DNA of 64,000 nt from Zanthoxylum bungeanum (Eukaryota > Streptophyta > Magnoliopsida > Sapindales > Rutaceae): positions 1 to 64,000 of the forward strand of contig SKCR01006547.1 in assembly GCA_019454045.1 (NCBI GenBank). The letters are read 5' to 3'. The notes beneath the pieces were generated by a model that was not told the origin of the DNA, ran no database searches, and was given only the letters and a program-made list of their open reading frames with translations. Positions 32,592 to 44,963 of this stretch are shown here, in pieces. Position 1 is the stretch's first letter. Every line of letters starts with the position of its first letter. The translations under genes were made by a program, and so were the position numbers.

Positions 32592-33620
32592 GTTTCCTCT
32601 ACTTCACATATCGCGATGCTACCCACCCGGCATCGCGATGTTCCCAGCCTAGCACGAATTCAGAAACCATTTTTCTAGCACGTGTCGCGGCGCCAGGGAG
32701 TTTGCGTCGCGACGCGAGGCTATTTTCTAATACTGAAATTGCAATTTCACTTCATACACCATTTCCTCAACATCACACAAGCTACAACCATAACAAATAC
32801 ATTACATATCATCACTTCCACTCTTAAACCATATCTCAAAACCAAATCATAACCATTTATAAACCCCAACTCAACTTCACACTTAGGGATTTCACAATTT
32901 GGGGGTTTCTCAAATTATTAACTTTCAAACACAATAATCATGTAAACAACATCAAGCACACCCAATCAACACACCACAATCATCAAATCATCAAAAGTAA
33001 TTATATCAAGGATTTGGTTCAAGCCCTACTCACCTTGATTTCAATTATTTATTCACTAGTAGAGTCTCTTAACCTCTATTTTCTCATTCCTTATCTTGCA
33101 TGTGTGATTAAGCATCTAATTTACCTTGAATTTGGTTGAAGAAATGAATGGAAGTTCTGTACCCCTCTCTCTCACGTTTCTACTTCTTCACAAAATGAGA
33201 GTTGAGTGCAATAGAGTCCTCTTTTATACTAGAGGCAGAATACAAAAGATTAAATGATGAAAAAAGTTTAAAACTTTATATTAGTCCTTAAGCACAATTC
33301 ATTTGAATTTTGAGTTGCATATTCAATCTATTTCCGGTTCAAATTTGAAGAAATGTACAACATAAAAGTTATAGATCTCGGTATTAGCTTTTCGACGATA
33401 TAAAATTCATAGAAATAAGATATTTTATGGGAAAGTTACAGTCCGATCACTAAAGATTGTCCGCATTAAACTTTAGAATGAATTCTGTATCGGTACTACA
33501 AAGAATTTGTCAAATGTGCCTAAAATAATTTCATGAGCCCAATGCACATTTTCATATGATCATATATCAAGTATTATGTCATTCCTAACTTAGTAGTCGT
33601 CAGGTTACTGAGGTGTTACA
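32592..33620. mobile_element. Truncated LTR of the same family as the solo LTR
   Basis: Matches the right ~1.04 kb of the solo LTR (30120-31166), ending GAGGTGTTACA at 33620, and lacks the left part. It abuts the hAT terminus directly. It contains GCGTCGCGACGC (32704-32715) and two ATCGCGATG-type motifs near 32620-32640. Non-coding. Confidence 0.8.
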
Positions 33621-34340
33621 ATATATGATAAAGGTAAAAAAATACTAAAATTTTTCTAATTTTGAATTAGGGGTGGGAAACAGTTAGGGAGTAATTGATA
33701 AATATTATAAACAATAGGGTTAAAGTGGCATTATACCTGAATAGGATAAGAAACACGCAAAGAAAGAAGTTTGATTTAGTCCCGCCATTTCTCTGCAAAA
33801 ATCATACTCACTCACTCCGATTACAATCACTTATTTTCTTAAGATGTATACATTGAATGGAAGATTAATCTCCACGATAGTTCAATCAATGCTTTGTTCT
33901 AAAAGGTTTGGTACTGAATCTAAATTCCAATTTAAATCCAATATAACAATACTACTCCTTCAAACTTTTAATTTTCACTTTTTAATCCTTCTATTTAGTG
34001 TTGAAATTTATTAAGTTTTTTTTGTGCGGTAACCATTTTTGAGTTTTTCATATATTTATAACTAAAATTTTAAAGTATAATAAAAAAAATACTAAAAATA
34101 TTGATATTCATTTTAATTTTTATTTTATTTTATTAAAAATTTTAAAAAATTAATAATTTTATTTTTAACCAAAAAAATTATTTTCAAAAAAGGTGACCAG
34201 ACCCGTTGTGACTCTTATTTATGTATTATTTTAAATAATATTTGATAAGGGTAAAAAATACTAAAATTTATCTAATTTTGAATTAGGGGTGGGAAACAGT
34301 TAGGGAATAATTGATAAATATTATAAACAATAGGGTTAAA
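33621..34340 (+). repeat. Partial tandem copies of the duplicated intergenic unit
   Basis: 33635-33915 matches the beginning of the inverted-repeat unit and stops after its first exon. 34015-34340 matches the RPL9 upstream segment (23601-23944). It is a tandem arrangement, so this region seems to be the source or target of repeated segmental duplication. Confidence 0.6.
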
Positions 34341-35273
34341 GTGACATTCTACCTGACTAGGACAAGAAACACGCAAAGAAAGAAGTTTGCTTCACTGCCG
34401 TGCCACCATTTCTCTGCTAAAATCATACTCACTCACTCTGATTACAATCATTTATTTTCTTAAGATGCATACATTAAATGGAAAATTAATCTATGCGATA
34501 GTTCAATCAATGTTTTGTTATAAAAGGTTTGGTTTGTATATTCAACTTCAAATTTGTTTATGATTCAATTTAATTCGTTTTATGTGGATTATTTAATATT
34601 GTTATTTAATTAGGTTTTCTGCAATATGTGATAAAACTTTTGCCCATTTTCCTTCCTCAATGAAGAATACCACGTTATTTATTTCATACAAACACACAAT
34701 GTATTTGAATAATAATTTATTTCATTTTTTGCTCTTTATACTTTTCCAAATACATCAAGTTATGTTCTGTTTATATGTCTAATTTGTTCAATGTTTGTGT
34801 TTTTGTTGTTTTCACACAATTTTAGCCTGAAGTTGAATAATAGATTTCATTGGTGATACAAAGGTTGTTGGAATTGGTGATACAGGAGATGCTAGAACTG
34901 GTGATACAATGACTGAGAGCTATGGGATTATTAAGATGACAACAATTGAAACTGTTCAAGTGATTAAATATAGTTGCTGTAAGATATTTGTTTGAGTTAT
35001 AATATGGATTATACCTTATGTGTTCACGGCTGCAAAGTTTTTACTAGAGCTCATAGTAAAGTTTTCACAAGAGCTACTAGCAAAATCTATTAAATTATTT
35101 TCACTAGCCGCGACTTTTGCTGGTCGTTAAATATTTCTGGGAGAATTGTCTAGATATGTAATTTCTTATCTGGCCTTCACAAACTTATGAGTAGTATTAA
35201 TTGACTTTTTTTTGGTCTTTTCTCTTTTTATTGTTGAGTATTTTATTTGTACTTAATTTTAGAATAAGAAAAA
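34341..35273 (+). pseudogene. Single copy of the inverted-repeat unit, unknown gene
   Basis: Exon 1 at 34466 (MHTLNGKLIYAIVQSMFCYK, then GTTTGG). A second exon-like part near 34614-34675 has CDKTFAHFPSSMKNT. A third near 34826 follows TTTTAG. These are the same blocks as in the palindrome at 17616-21306, here in one orientation and followed by further exon-like pieces. It may be closest to the ancestral gene. I cannot name the protein. Confidence 0.4.
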
Positions 35274-35765
35274 TGTCAACAAAGAAGGCATTAGAGAAAA
35301 TGGATGAGGAACCTATAGTTGGTAAAATTTTGATATGATTGGCCTTAATTTTATTGTTTAATTTTGAAGGCATGATTTGAAAAATCTATTTTATATTTTT
35401 TCAGGAACTGTCCTTTTTATCTATGGTGAAAGATGCTTTCAAGGAAATTTTGATAGTATATAACTGACTTAATCCGAATTTTTAAACAGTCAGAGATTAT
35501 ATATATGTGAGTCTTTTTTCTTTCACTATTTTAGCATTCTTAATTTATTTGTGCTATAAACTACAACACTAGTTTCTTGCCATATTTAGTTGATTTGATA
35601 GCTTATTTTTTCTGTTTATTGCAGTTTTGGTTCAACAAAGGGAACGTTACGAAGAAATTGGATACAAGTTATGCAAAGATGGAGGATGATCTTGGATTTG
35701 AAGTTGTATTTTCTTATTCTAATGTAAGAGCAAAAGTCAGTTTGAAAATGAATTCTTTCATATAA
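35274..35765 (+). pseudogene. Unrecognised exon series, part 1
   Basis: An ATG at about 35294 opens MSTKKALEKMDEEPIV followed by GGTAAAAT, a 5' splice context. A second piece follows TTTTTCAG at about 35404. A third follows TTATTGCAG at about 35625 and reads FWFNKGNVTKKLDTSYAKME, ending before GTAAGAG. Splice contexts are plausible, but the joined reading frame is uncertain and no family is recognised. Confidence 0.35.
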
Positions 35766-35769
35766 ACAT

Positions 35770-36700
35770 CATAAGGATGTAATTGCACGGCCAAAAAAAC
35801 TCTCGAATATAAAACTTAGGAAAATCCTAAGACTCAAGCTAAGTTAGGATAAACCTAACAACATAAAACTAATACATGCACTATGTATTTCTTGTAACTA
35901 ATAAAGATACATATTCACACTTAAAAAACTAATCAAGAATAAGAGGAATTACGGGACCGGCCTGGTCTCCCTACCTCAGCCTTAATGCAAAGTCGGTGAC
36001 TACAAATCTCTAGACGGAAGTGAAATAACATAATACACATATAGTACATAAAACTTCTACAATAATATACAATCAATCTAATACAAGATAATTTATAAAT
36101 CTAGTAGCCTATGAAATATCCCATAAAATCACAAATATCCAATCTTCACCATCGGATCTATAAATTTATCCGCACCAAATTTTTTATGTACTGATGAGAA
36201 GATAATTATTCATGCATAAAATAGAAAAGAAAACCCAACAAAAGTTGGAAATCAACCACTATAAAAGTGGATTCATAGATCTAAAAAACCCACAAAAGGA
36301 AGAAATAAAAAAACAGAGGCTGTCAAAAATAAAACCACATTGAAGAAGAAAGGGTGAGGGGGACAGGGGCTCCCTTGCCGCCACCTACCAGGGTTGGTGG
36401 CGGCAGGGAGTAAGCATGGGAAAAAGAAACAAAATAAATTGAGCAATGGAAAGGTAAAATGAAAGAAATGATGAGAGAAGAAGGAAATAAGAGATCTAGA
36501 TATGAAGGGAAAGAAATGGAAAGAGAACAAGAAAAATATTTGTGGAGAGAAATGGAGAATAGAGAAGCTAAAGAGAGAATGGGGTGGAGCCGCCGACCAC
36601 AACAATGGATGTGGTCGGCGACTACTGAAAAAGAAGAGTTGGGGTTTTCTTTTAGAGAAAAGTTGCTTTTAGAGAAAAGCAGGATATATCATGGTTCTTT
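35770..36700 (-). mobile_element. Probable insertion with CT-rich minus-strand leader
   Basis: Interrupts the exon series. On the minus strand it reads as a CT-rich leader (36690 to 36440) with two small inverted motifs (GTCGCCGACCAC.../...GTGGTCGGCGGC near 36590-36625, and GCCGCCACC/GGTGGCGGC near 36378-36406), then AT-rich DNA. No coding domain or clear termini, so the class is undetermined. Apparent frames on either strand are low-complexity. Confidence 0.3.
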
Positions 36701-36769
36701 TTGGTGTTTTAAAGTTTCAAATGTTTTATGTATTATTGTGTTGCTGAGTGTTATTATTTTCTTTTCAGA

Positions 36770-37011
36770 ATTGTCATATCTTACATTTTCTGAGAAGATC
36801 CATGACCATAAAATTAATTCTTTCTAGACCTGGCTTGGATGAAGTTTCAGCGACTTTGAGTACGGTGGAGCATAAGATTATGACTCAATTTTGTGAAGTA
36901 CTAGACGAGACAAACAACAAATGGATATCAATTTACATATTCAAGAGAGAATGTTTTACAAGATTTGTAACTTTGGAGTACACTCTGAAGAAAGTGGAGG
37001 TATATAAATAA
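36770..37011 (+). pseudogene. Unrecognised exon, part 2
   Basis: After CTTTTCAG at about 36768, an open stretch encodes RPGLDEVSATLSTVEHKIMT, then CEVLDETNNKWISIYIFKRE, ending KKVEVYK. A GGTATATAAATAA sequence may be the next 5' splice site. It has normal amino-acid composition and looks like a real host exon. I do not recognise the family. Confidence 0.45.
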
Positions 37012-37319
37012 TCTATAACTACTCACTCTTTGTTGTATATTAAGTGATATTAAACTAAATTAAACATGTATCAACCAATTTAATCAATCACTAACATGCC
37101 AATATTAAGCATAAACCCTAAAACTTAGAGAAAACCTGAAAAATGAAGAAGATGACGAAGCTGGAATCCAAGTCGAATTGCCTCTGTCCTCAAGAACTTA
37201 TTAGCCCCGCCTCGGTGTTCTACGGATAGTTTGTGGCTAAAGTTCTCCCAGGATTACTTGGATTCTTCTTGGGAAGGGGCACTCCTTTAAAAAAAACTTA
37301 AACACATGAGGAATAGTGG
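37012..37319. other. Intergenic spacer
   Basis: No gene recognised. It contains part of an AT-rich intron-like sequence and ends at the TGTAACATCCC boundary of the next block. Confidence 0.4.
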
Positions 37320-38130
37320 TGTAACATCCCGCCTTAGCAGTGATTTACCGGCCGGGCAGGAGACAGACTAAACCCACCATAAGCCTCTGATTCTAGAAAA
37401 CTTTCGGCACATCATGCAATCTGCCCTATAGCCAGCATCCATAAACAACATGAAAATAAAATCTCAGCCTCAGGCCGGTATCTCAACATCAATGTAATCT
37501 AAGGGTCCATCTAGTATCTAATGCAGACATATAAACACAATATAACCAGGGCTCTGTGCCCGAAAATACACATATACAAAAAACTTTTAGATAACTCATG
37601 CTCGGCATGTTACAACCTATACAAATTATGACTTATACAATTTGACTCTTATCCCCAAGACCTGGTGACTGGCTAACTGCAATGCTGCTATCCGGCTGCT
37701 CTGCAACTCTGAAATCCATAGCTGACCGTTCATGTCGCCAACCTGCAAAACTCAAACACTGTAGTATAGTGAGTCATAAGACTCAGTAAGTAACTATGCT
37801 CATACCTTGAGCATCAAACATAAGCAAGATTTGAGTTCCAGTTTACATATTATTTCTGGTATTTCTAAGTGATTCACACATTCTCCAAATTAAACATTCC
37901 ATTTCTTATATTCTTTTTATGTGAACATCCACACACTCATCTCGTTCTGTGTTCTTGTGTCATGATGCCTAGCTTGTTCGCTTGAAATCATTGTATACAT
38001 ACAAATATCAATCTTAACATATCATCGTATCATTCGTTCTATCACATATATAACTCATATCGTCTTTACATTAATCATATATCAATGATTTGAAATCATA
38101 TGTACAAGTCATCACTTCGCATTCAAAATT

Positions 38131-38161
38131 GTTATATATATATATATATATATATATATAC
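38131..38161. repeat. (TA)n microsatellite
   Basis: About 14 TA dinucleotides in the long LTR-like block. Confidence 0.8.
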
Positions 38162-39102
38162 AACTTTCACTTCGCATTCAAAATCGTTTTAGTTCACAAA
38201 ACACACGTCAAGCATACTCCTTTTGTTCTTTTAACCATTTCCTTGTTTTTAACCATATAAACTACAACATGTAGTTCCTCTCTAACTTGAATAATTCAAT
38301 AACCAATGATCATCCACATTTATCCTTACTTATAACTTTTACCTTTATCTATCATACTTAACACATTCATGATGTCACATATGTACATTCATGGCATATC
38401 ATATAGCAGTGTTCACATACATATACATATCATCTTCTTATCTTCTCATCTTTCTTTTACTTCGCTACCTCAAGCTCAAATGAATTATCAAAGTTATATT
38501 CTTACCATTCTATTTAACACATCATCGATTTATCATATACAATCCATATTATTTATATATACATCAAATATGCATCTCATCATCATATGTATGCACTAGT
38601 GCTGGCTCATGCAAGCAATGCTCGTATAGAACCCATTACCTATTTTATAACATGTATGTAATGGATTCCATCCGAACGGATCCTATCCAACACCCTCTAC
38701 CATGCAACATACAATCGTCAATCATATATACACACATAATTAACAATATCATCGTGCTCAAACATCATATACATGAATCACCCGAACATTAAAAAGCTTT
38801 AATTCATATTGACATCTCATAACTTCACTTTGCTTGGAAAGTTTCTTTCTTGTTAGAAAACTCACAATTCTTTATAATAAATTCCATTTAGAAAACATCA
38901 TTTTTTTAAAAAAAATTCCTTTTCGGAAAACTCATATTTGAAACTCCCTTCATTTTTATGTTCTAGAAAACTCTTTTACTAAAAATCTGCTTTCTGAAAA
39001 CTCATTTTGAAAATCTTTCTCTTTCTTGTACTTCTCTCTAAAACCGTCTTTCTAAGTTCTTTTCTGAAAACTGAAATCTGAAATCCTTTTTCTGAAAACC
39101 GA

Positions 39103-39242
39103 ATCTCCGCCTGTAGGCGCATCTCCGCCCGAAGGCGCATCTCCGCCCGTAGGCGCATCTCCGCCCGAAGGCGTATCTCCGCCCGAAGGCTCATCTCCGC
39201 CTGAAGGTGCATCTCCGCCCGAAGGCACATCTCTGCCCATGA
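39103..39242. repeat. 18-bp minisatellite, about 7.5 units
   Basis: Head-to-tail copies of ATCTCCGCCCGAAGGCGC with point changes (for example CTGTAGG for CCGAAGG in the first unit). It is GC-rich inside an AT-rich LTR-like block. In reverse it encodes repeated AEMRLR in one frame, which explains the frames seen there. There are no unique spacers, so it is not a CRISPR array. Confidence 0.9.
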
Positions 39243-42200
39243 ATATACCATCTGAGCGCTGGGGATCTAGAGGCGTCCCCCCAGTCCTCCACATGTGCAC
39301 ATGTATCTAAATCCGTCAATTCCAATTAGTGTACAACTGGGATGGGTCAAATCCCAAATCCCGAATCCATATGAAATTCGTCAATTCCAACAATGTACAA
39401 CTGGGATGGGTCAAATCCCAAATTCCGTATCCATATGAAATCAGTCAATTCCATAATTGTTCATAAAATCTCACTGGGATGGGTTTATACCCCGATCCCG
39501 ATAAAATCCATTAAAACTTTTGTTTTGAAAACTTTTAAAATGTTCAAATGCTTTAAACTTTAAAAATCAGTTTCAATTGCAATTCAGAAAAGATTACCCC
39601 AATATGCATGTTCAATGCATTATGCTTTCATTCACTCAATACATGCTTTCATGCTTACTTATACTCTATATGCTACTGCTATCACATATGCACATATATG
39701 CATGCGTACATACATATTCATAACTCATACTTATACATATACTCGAGTAAAGTTAATTTATATTTTCTTATATCATACACATACTTATATATATGCTATC
39801 ATGTACACACATAAATCCATAACATACAACAGTGTGCCAATTCACACTACCTGCTTCCATTCGTATAGGTTTATGCTTACACCCATATATACTATAAAAT
39901 GTGTCTATTTATCATTCTTACGCACATATCATCATACTATTATTTGATCTGATGATCAAGGTCAAATCACACATCATCACTCATGTCCACATATCAATCA
40001 CATTCCATGGATCGCATTCAAGTTTGGACATACATTTATAGCACGTACATGTGTTCCATATTTACCTCACGTTTATAAGCATTGCCACAATTAACCATAC
40101 ATCGTATCTCATACCAGTGCATTCATATTGAAGTTAATTCACGCTACAAGGAAATACATTCTCATCATAAGTACATATATTCACAACATATACAAATATG
40201 CATATTCATGCTTTATCCAATACATTCACAAACCCACTCAACAAAATGGCATCATTATATATTCTTGCATTAGTAACTCCAATCATCATTATATATTTTT
40301 GCATTCGTAACTCCAATCATCATTATATACCTTTATAGTCTAAATTTTTTTTAATTTCCGAGTTTACATTAAATGTCCAATTTCACATGCATTCATTATC
40401 TCGTATTTGCTAAATCTTTGTCTAATCCCAATTTTCATTTCTATTACCAAGTATCATTTCTATAACACGATAAAACATATCTATATTACGCTTAGGTATA
40501 AATCTCAAATCTGAAATTCTAGGGTTTACTGCCCAAGTCTCAAAATTTTGCATATTACTTTAATTTAACCAATTTCTTTCTATGTGGAGTCTCTAGAACG
40601 ACCTATCATGTTCATTGTCAATTTCTTATTTCTTATCCATATTTTCAAACTTATCTTAACTCTAAACCCTTAACATCAAACAACCCAAGAAATCATCACA
40701 TAGTGTACTTACCTGGACTCCAACGTTATCCGAGTTTGATACCTTCTATTGTCACCATCAGGTATCCAAAACATGTACACATCAATTCCACTTCCTTTAA
40801 TTCACAAGTATATTAAACTCATCAGTATCAGAATACTCATTCACTTTATCATATCATGCACTTTATTTTCCCTATGCATTCATCATTAACACACATTCTT
40901 CATCTACTTCACAAGTCATTAAACAATGCATTAGCATATACCTTTATTACTACCAATCGTTATTCCAATTCACAAAGACACAAACCCCATTCCATTATTA
41001 CCCAATTCGACCAATATACACATTTTCAAGTTTAGCACTTTTCAATTCATTTTCATTATCATGCATGAACATGCATCCGCATACACATTATTCATCATCA
41101 AGCCATTATCAAAACATGCAAATCATCCCCACAAACATATATCAAACTTGATCAAACCATAAAACACAACTTACTAATTTTTTGCCATGTTTTCCAGCAG
41201 TGTTACTACTTGAACAGGTCTCGGTTTCTTCATCATTTCAGGAGCAATTTAATTCCAATTGAGAAACCACTTTACAGTCATTTATTTAAAATCTAAATGA
41301 ACAAAACTCATACTTACTACTTAGCCTAATTCAGCTCCTAAGGTCCTCATATTAATTGATTTACAGCTAGCTGCCTGCATGAAAATCTGACAGAACCAGC
41401 CCCAATCATCATGCTATAACTTTTCCAATACTCAATATTTCACATAACAATTTTACAGGAATATATATAAGACATAAATAAATAAGTTTCATGTTTTAAC
41501 ACTTTTGCTAATTCCTCTTCCAAGGCAACGCAAATCAGAGTACAAACCAGACCTACTGTTTTAAAAAAAAAACTGACAAATTTACTACTTTTGCATTTTC
41601 CATTCCAATCAAACCAAACAAATTATTTTGTGTCCATATCATCATACAACACTCATTCAATATTAACAAGTCAAACAAATTAACAAAATCACCACTCACT
41701 TTCATCCTCCTAGTTTTGGCCAAGAGCCTCTCCAAGCTCATCATGTACATTCAATCAATATGAAAGTTATAACCATGCTATACCTCCACCAAACAATAAC
41801 CAATCATGCCATAACTTCTATCAAATCTAAAAATCAAAAACCCCAAATTCTAGGGTTCAAAGTTTCGAATTTTGGGGGGAAGAAATTGTAGGGAACACCT
41901 TCCCTCGCGCAGCGGAAGCGGTAAGGCTCACGGACCGAACTTGAAAATTTTTTCTCTGCTCTCCCTTTTGCTTTGGCCGAACCACACCAGTGAGTTCACT
42001 GATGTTTTACTTTCTGTTTTGGACAATATTTGAGCCCCGGAATACCCCCGAAACAGTCCCCGAATAGCCCCTTGAACTGCAGTGAATTAGTGGACTGTTT
42101 TGGACCTGTTACACGCGCGAACTGCACCCAATTTGAAGCAGTATTTGTGTGAACTGCAGTGATGGTTCAAGTATGATTTTTATCTAAAATAAATCCTAAC

Positions 42201-42384
42201 ACAGCCCTAAAAATCCCTAAAAGTGTTTCCCAAAAACCCTAGTTAAAACCAAACAAAATCGACCCCCATGAGAGGGAAGTGCGTGCGGCAGTGGGCTATA
42301 ATTTTGCCCACTGCCGTGAATGGTGAGAGGAGGGGAAAGAGTTTTCCAACGTCACAAGGTCTCCGAGCTATGTCTCGTTACCAA

Positions 42385-44662
42385 TGACCGGCGTAAACAC
42401 ACACGTATAACGCAAGCGTACGTATCGTTCAAGTAGTATAAAAAGTATCGATCCCACGAGGACTTAAAATCTTATCTATTAATTTTTTATAAGGTCAAAT
42501 GATTACTAGTATCTAACAGGTTGTTTGATTGATTTGAAAAGGTGACGATTCTAAATTTAAAAATAGACAAGTAAATGAAATTGTTTTAAGGTTGATTTTA
42601 AGAAAATTCAATATTAAAGACTATCTAGGGTTGTGATTTATTCCAATATTTTTAAAGATGAAGTGGTTATCTTATAATTGGGTAAAATATTGATTTATTA
42701 ACCTGGAACACTAAATTATGTAAAAGCCTCTTCCGATGGTCAATTACAAATATCCAATTTAACCTAATGAACCATATGTCTATGTCAACCAAATTATCTG
42801 GATTTATTAAGATTAAGTTCCAATTATGGCTACCCCCGCCCGACAGGTATATTCCTATCCTGTAAGGAAATCTATTAAAGGGTTATCTATCCTCAAAGAA
42901 GATCGTGGGTTATTGAGTCTGAGGTTTTAAACTTAAAATCCCTATGTCTAGTTCATTTTAAGTTTACCTTATCAATTTTATTAGTGGCCAGTTAATAAAA
43001 AGCATTAAGATTAAGACTCCATAAATAAATCTTTATATTACCCAAATTATAATTTAACCCTTATAAACCGGTGATATTGGATTTCATCACAACCCTAGAT
43101 TACTAACTTAGTTATGACACATAGCTAGGGCTAGTAAAAACTTTAAAAGACATAAAATGAAAATGCTGAAAAGTAATTGCGGTGAATTAAAATGCTAAAA
43201 AGTAAATTACAAATGAAATAAAAATGCTAAGGCAAAAGGAATTACTTTTACTATTACTAATTTAGATATCTCCCATAAAATAATATATAAACTGTGATAA
43301 TATTTTACCAACCGACCAATCTGGCGGTATTCTGATTAGTCAAATTAAGTCCAACCAGCCATATAGGTGGTAATATTTGTCCATAATCCAGCCATAAAGG
43401 CGGTACCAAAATAAATTTACCAACCGACCAATATAGCGGTATTCCTTTATTAATCAGGTTCAAACCAACAGAAAATAAATTTACCAACCGACCAATATAG
43501 CGGTATTCCTTGATTAGTCAGGTTTTAAACCAGATTAAAATTAAATTACCAACCGACCAATATAGCGGTATTCCTTTATTAATCAGAATTTTAAATAGTA
43601 AATATATTATTTTTAAGGGAGATTAATCTAAATAGCAATAGTAAAATAATTACCTTTCACCCTAGCATAGGGAAGTTACCTCCGCATAGTGAATAGTAAA
43701 AACTGTAAAATAAAGAAAGTAAATTATTATTATTACAGAACGTAATTAAAATTTACAAAACTAAATTAAAAGAAATTTAGAGAGAGAAAAACTCCCTAAT
43801 TACATAGGATTTGGGAGAGGAATGGTGTATTAAAAATTGAAAATTCGCGCTCTATTTATAGTAAAATTTTTCACTGTTCGAGCACTGTTCTCGCGTTGCG
43901 ACGCCAAGCAGTTCAGCGCGCGCGACTCTGGATTCGTCGACGTGGCACAATGAGAAGGCGACACGTAGCAAGGCGGCTGACTGTACATGCGACACGTGTC
44001 AAGGCGGCTAATTCTCAATTATTGTGATGACGTCATTGATGACGTGGCGATGACGTGGCGCTGACGTGGCGATGACGTGGCGTTGGTGTGTGTGTGCAAT
44101 TGTCGGCACAATAGGATTGCGACACGTGGCGACACATGTCACGCTGTGATTCGCTGAGGCTGACGTGGCAAGTTGACTTCGTTGACCTTGTGATGTGGCT
44201 GATGACGAGGCGTGACACATGGCGAAGTTGACTCGTTGACCGCTGACATGGCTGATGACGAGGCGACACGTGTCAAGTCTGAGTGTCGGCAGCATATGAT
44301 GATGACACGTGGCACGGCGCATGTTAGCAGATTCGATGTGATGGTGACACGTGGCACGGCGCATTTTAGCAAAGTCAAAACTTCTCAAATTGTTGACCGT
44401 TGACCAGGCGCATGTTAGCAGATTCGGCTCACGCTGGGCGTCGCGGCGCGCAGTGTTCCAGCGTCGCGACGCGAAAAAGACGAAAATATCCATGTTGACG
44501 CATTTTTGTCCGGTTTTGCCCCAAATTGCCTCCAGTGCTGTCCAAACTTTATTTATCTGCAAGATAACAATAAAACATATCAAAACGTTCATAAAACTCA
44601 AGAAACTATACAAAATGTTAAGTTAAATGAGTGGGAAATAGTGATATAAATGTCACTCATCA
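42385..44662 (-). repeat. Element B 3' LTR
   Basis: 2278 bp, TGACCGGCGT...CACTCATCA on the + strand (TGATGAG...CGGTCA in element sense). Minus-strand TATA box TATAAATA at 43853-43860. The ~65-bp dyad unit repeats at 43310-43580. A long frame reading minus from 44613 is just the motif array and not a gene. Confidence 0.92.
43940..44405 (-). promoter_or_regulatory. U3 array of ACGT-core and W-box motifs (B)
   Basis: I count 13 ACGT cores between 43940 and 44352, mostly TGACGTGGC or GACACGTG(T/G)C. These are bZIP-type ABRE/G-box/TGACG sites. TTGAC[CT] W-boxes recur between 44172 and 44402 (WRKY-type sites). The array lies immediately upstream of the TATA box in element sense, which is the normal enhancer position. 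Confidence 0.8.
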
Positions 44663-44963
44663 CACCCCCAAACCTAACATTTTGCTAGTCCTCGAGCAAA
44701 ATACAAAATAAAATAACATAACAAAATTTAACTAAGCCATTTTCGTAGGGATCACGGTTGCATTTAGCATATGCAACAAGCCTTTAAACCCCTAGGTGTC
44801 CCTAGTGGACGAGTGTAGTCTCGTGAGGGTTTACAGCAATGATACCCACAACATTTTACAAAAGTAAAAAGTTAGTAAAACTAATGCACACAAAAGCAAA
44901 AAGACAAGCGAAAAGAGAATAAAGAAAGATAGTGACTAATCAGGTGAAAATTCTACTCCAAGT
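44663..44963 (-). other. Element B PPT and conserved 3' hairpin element
   Basis: The polypurine tract (44663-44675, CACCCCCAAACCT in + sense) is followed by the multi-hairpin RNA element (44734-44851) with the three inner stems conserved. It ends at the target duplication CAAGT (44959-44963) where C inserted. Confidence 0.75.

Larger units (their letters stand above)
37320..42384. mobile_element. Long LTR-like block, left end TGTAACATCCCG
   Basis: Begins with the same TGTAACATCCC terminus as the solo LTR, but is otherwise different and about 5 kb without any reading frame. It is C/A/T-rich with very many CATAT/ATCAT runs. Its right part is hidden because element B inserted at 42385; the other end should lie beyond the window. 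It is best read as a very long LTR or non-coding part of a chromovirus-like element. Confidence 0.5.

Noticed and set aside
36273..36827. Two frames of ~110-120 codons on opposite strands
   Set aside because: They arise from a purine/pyrimidine-biased stretch (GAGAAAGAAATGG type). No domain.
39103..39242. CRISPR-like array
   Set aside because: Units are contiguous with no unique spacers, and the setting is eukaryotic.
38979..39300. Repetitive protein frames AEMRLR and GGDAPS
   Set aside because: Products of the 18-bp minisatellite; no start context or homology.
44008..44613. A 201-codon minus-strand reading frame in the B LTR, with similar frames in both C LTRs
   Set aside because: It reads through the array of ACACGTG/TGACGTGGC motifs and the start of the LTR. 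It is explained by lack of stops in a GC-rich repeat and is not conserved as a protein between copies.
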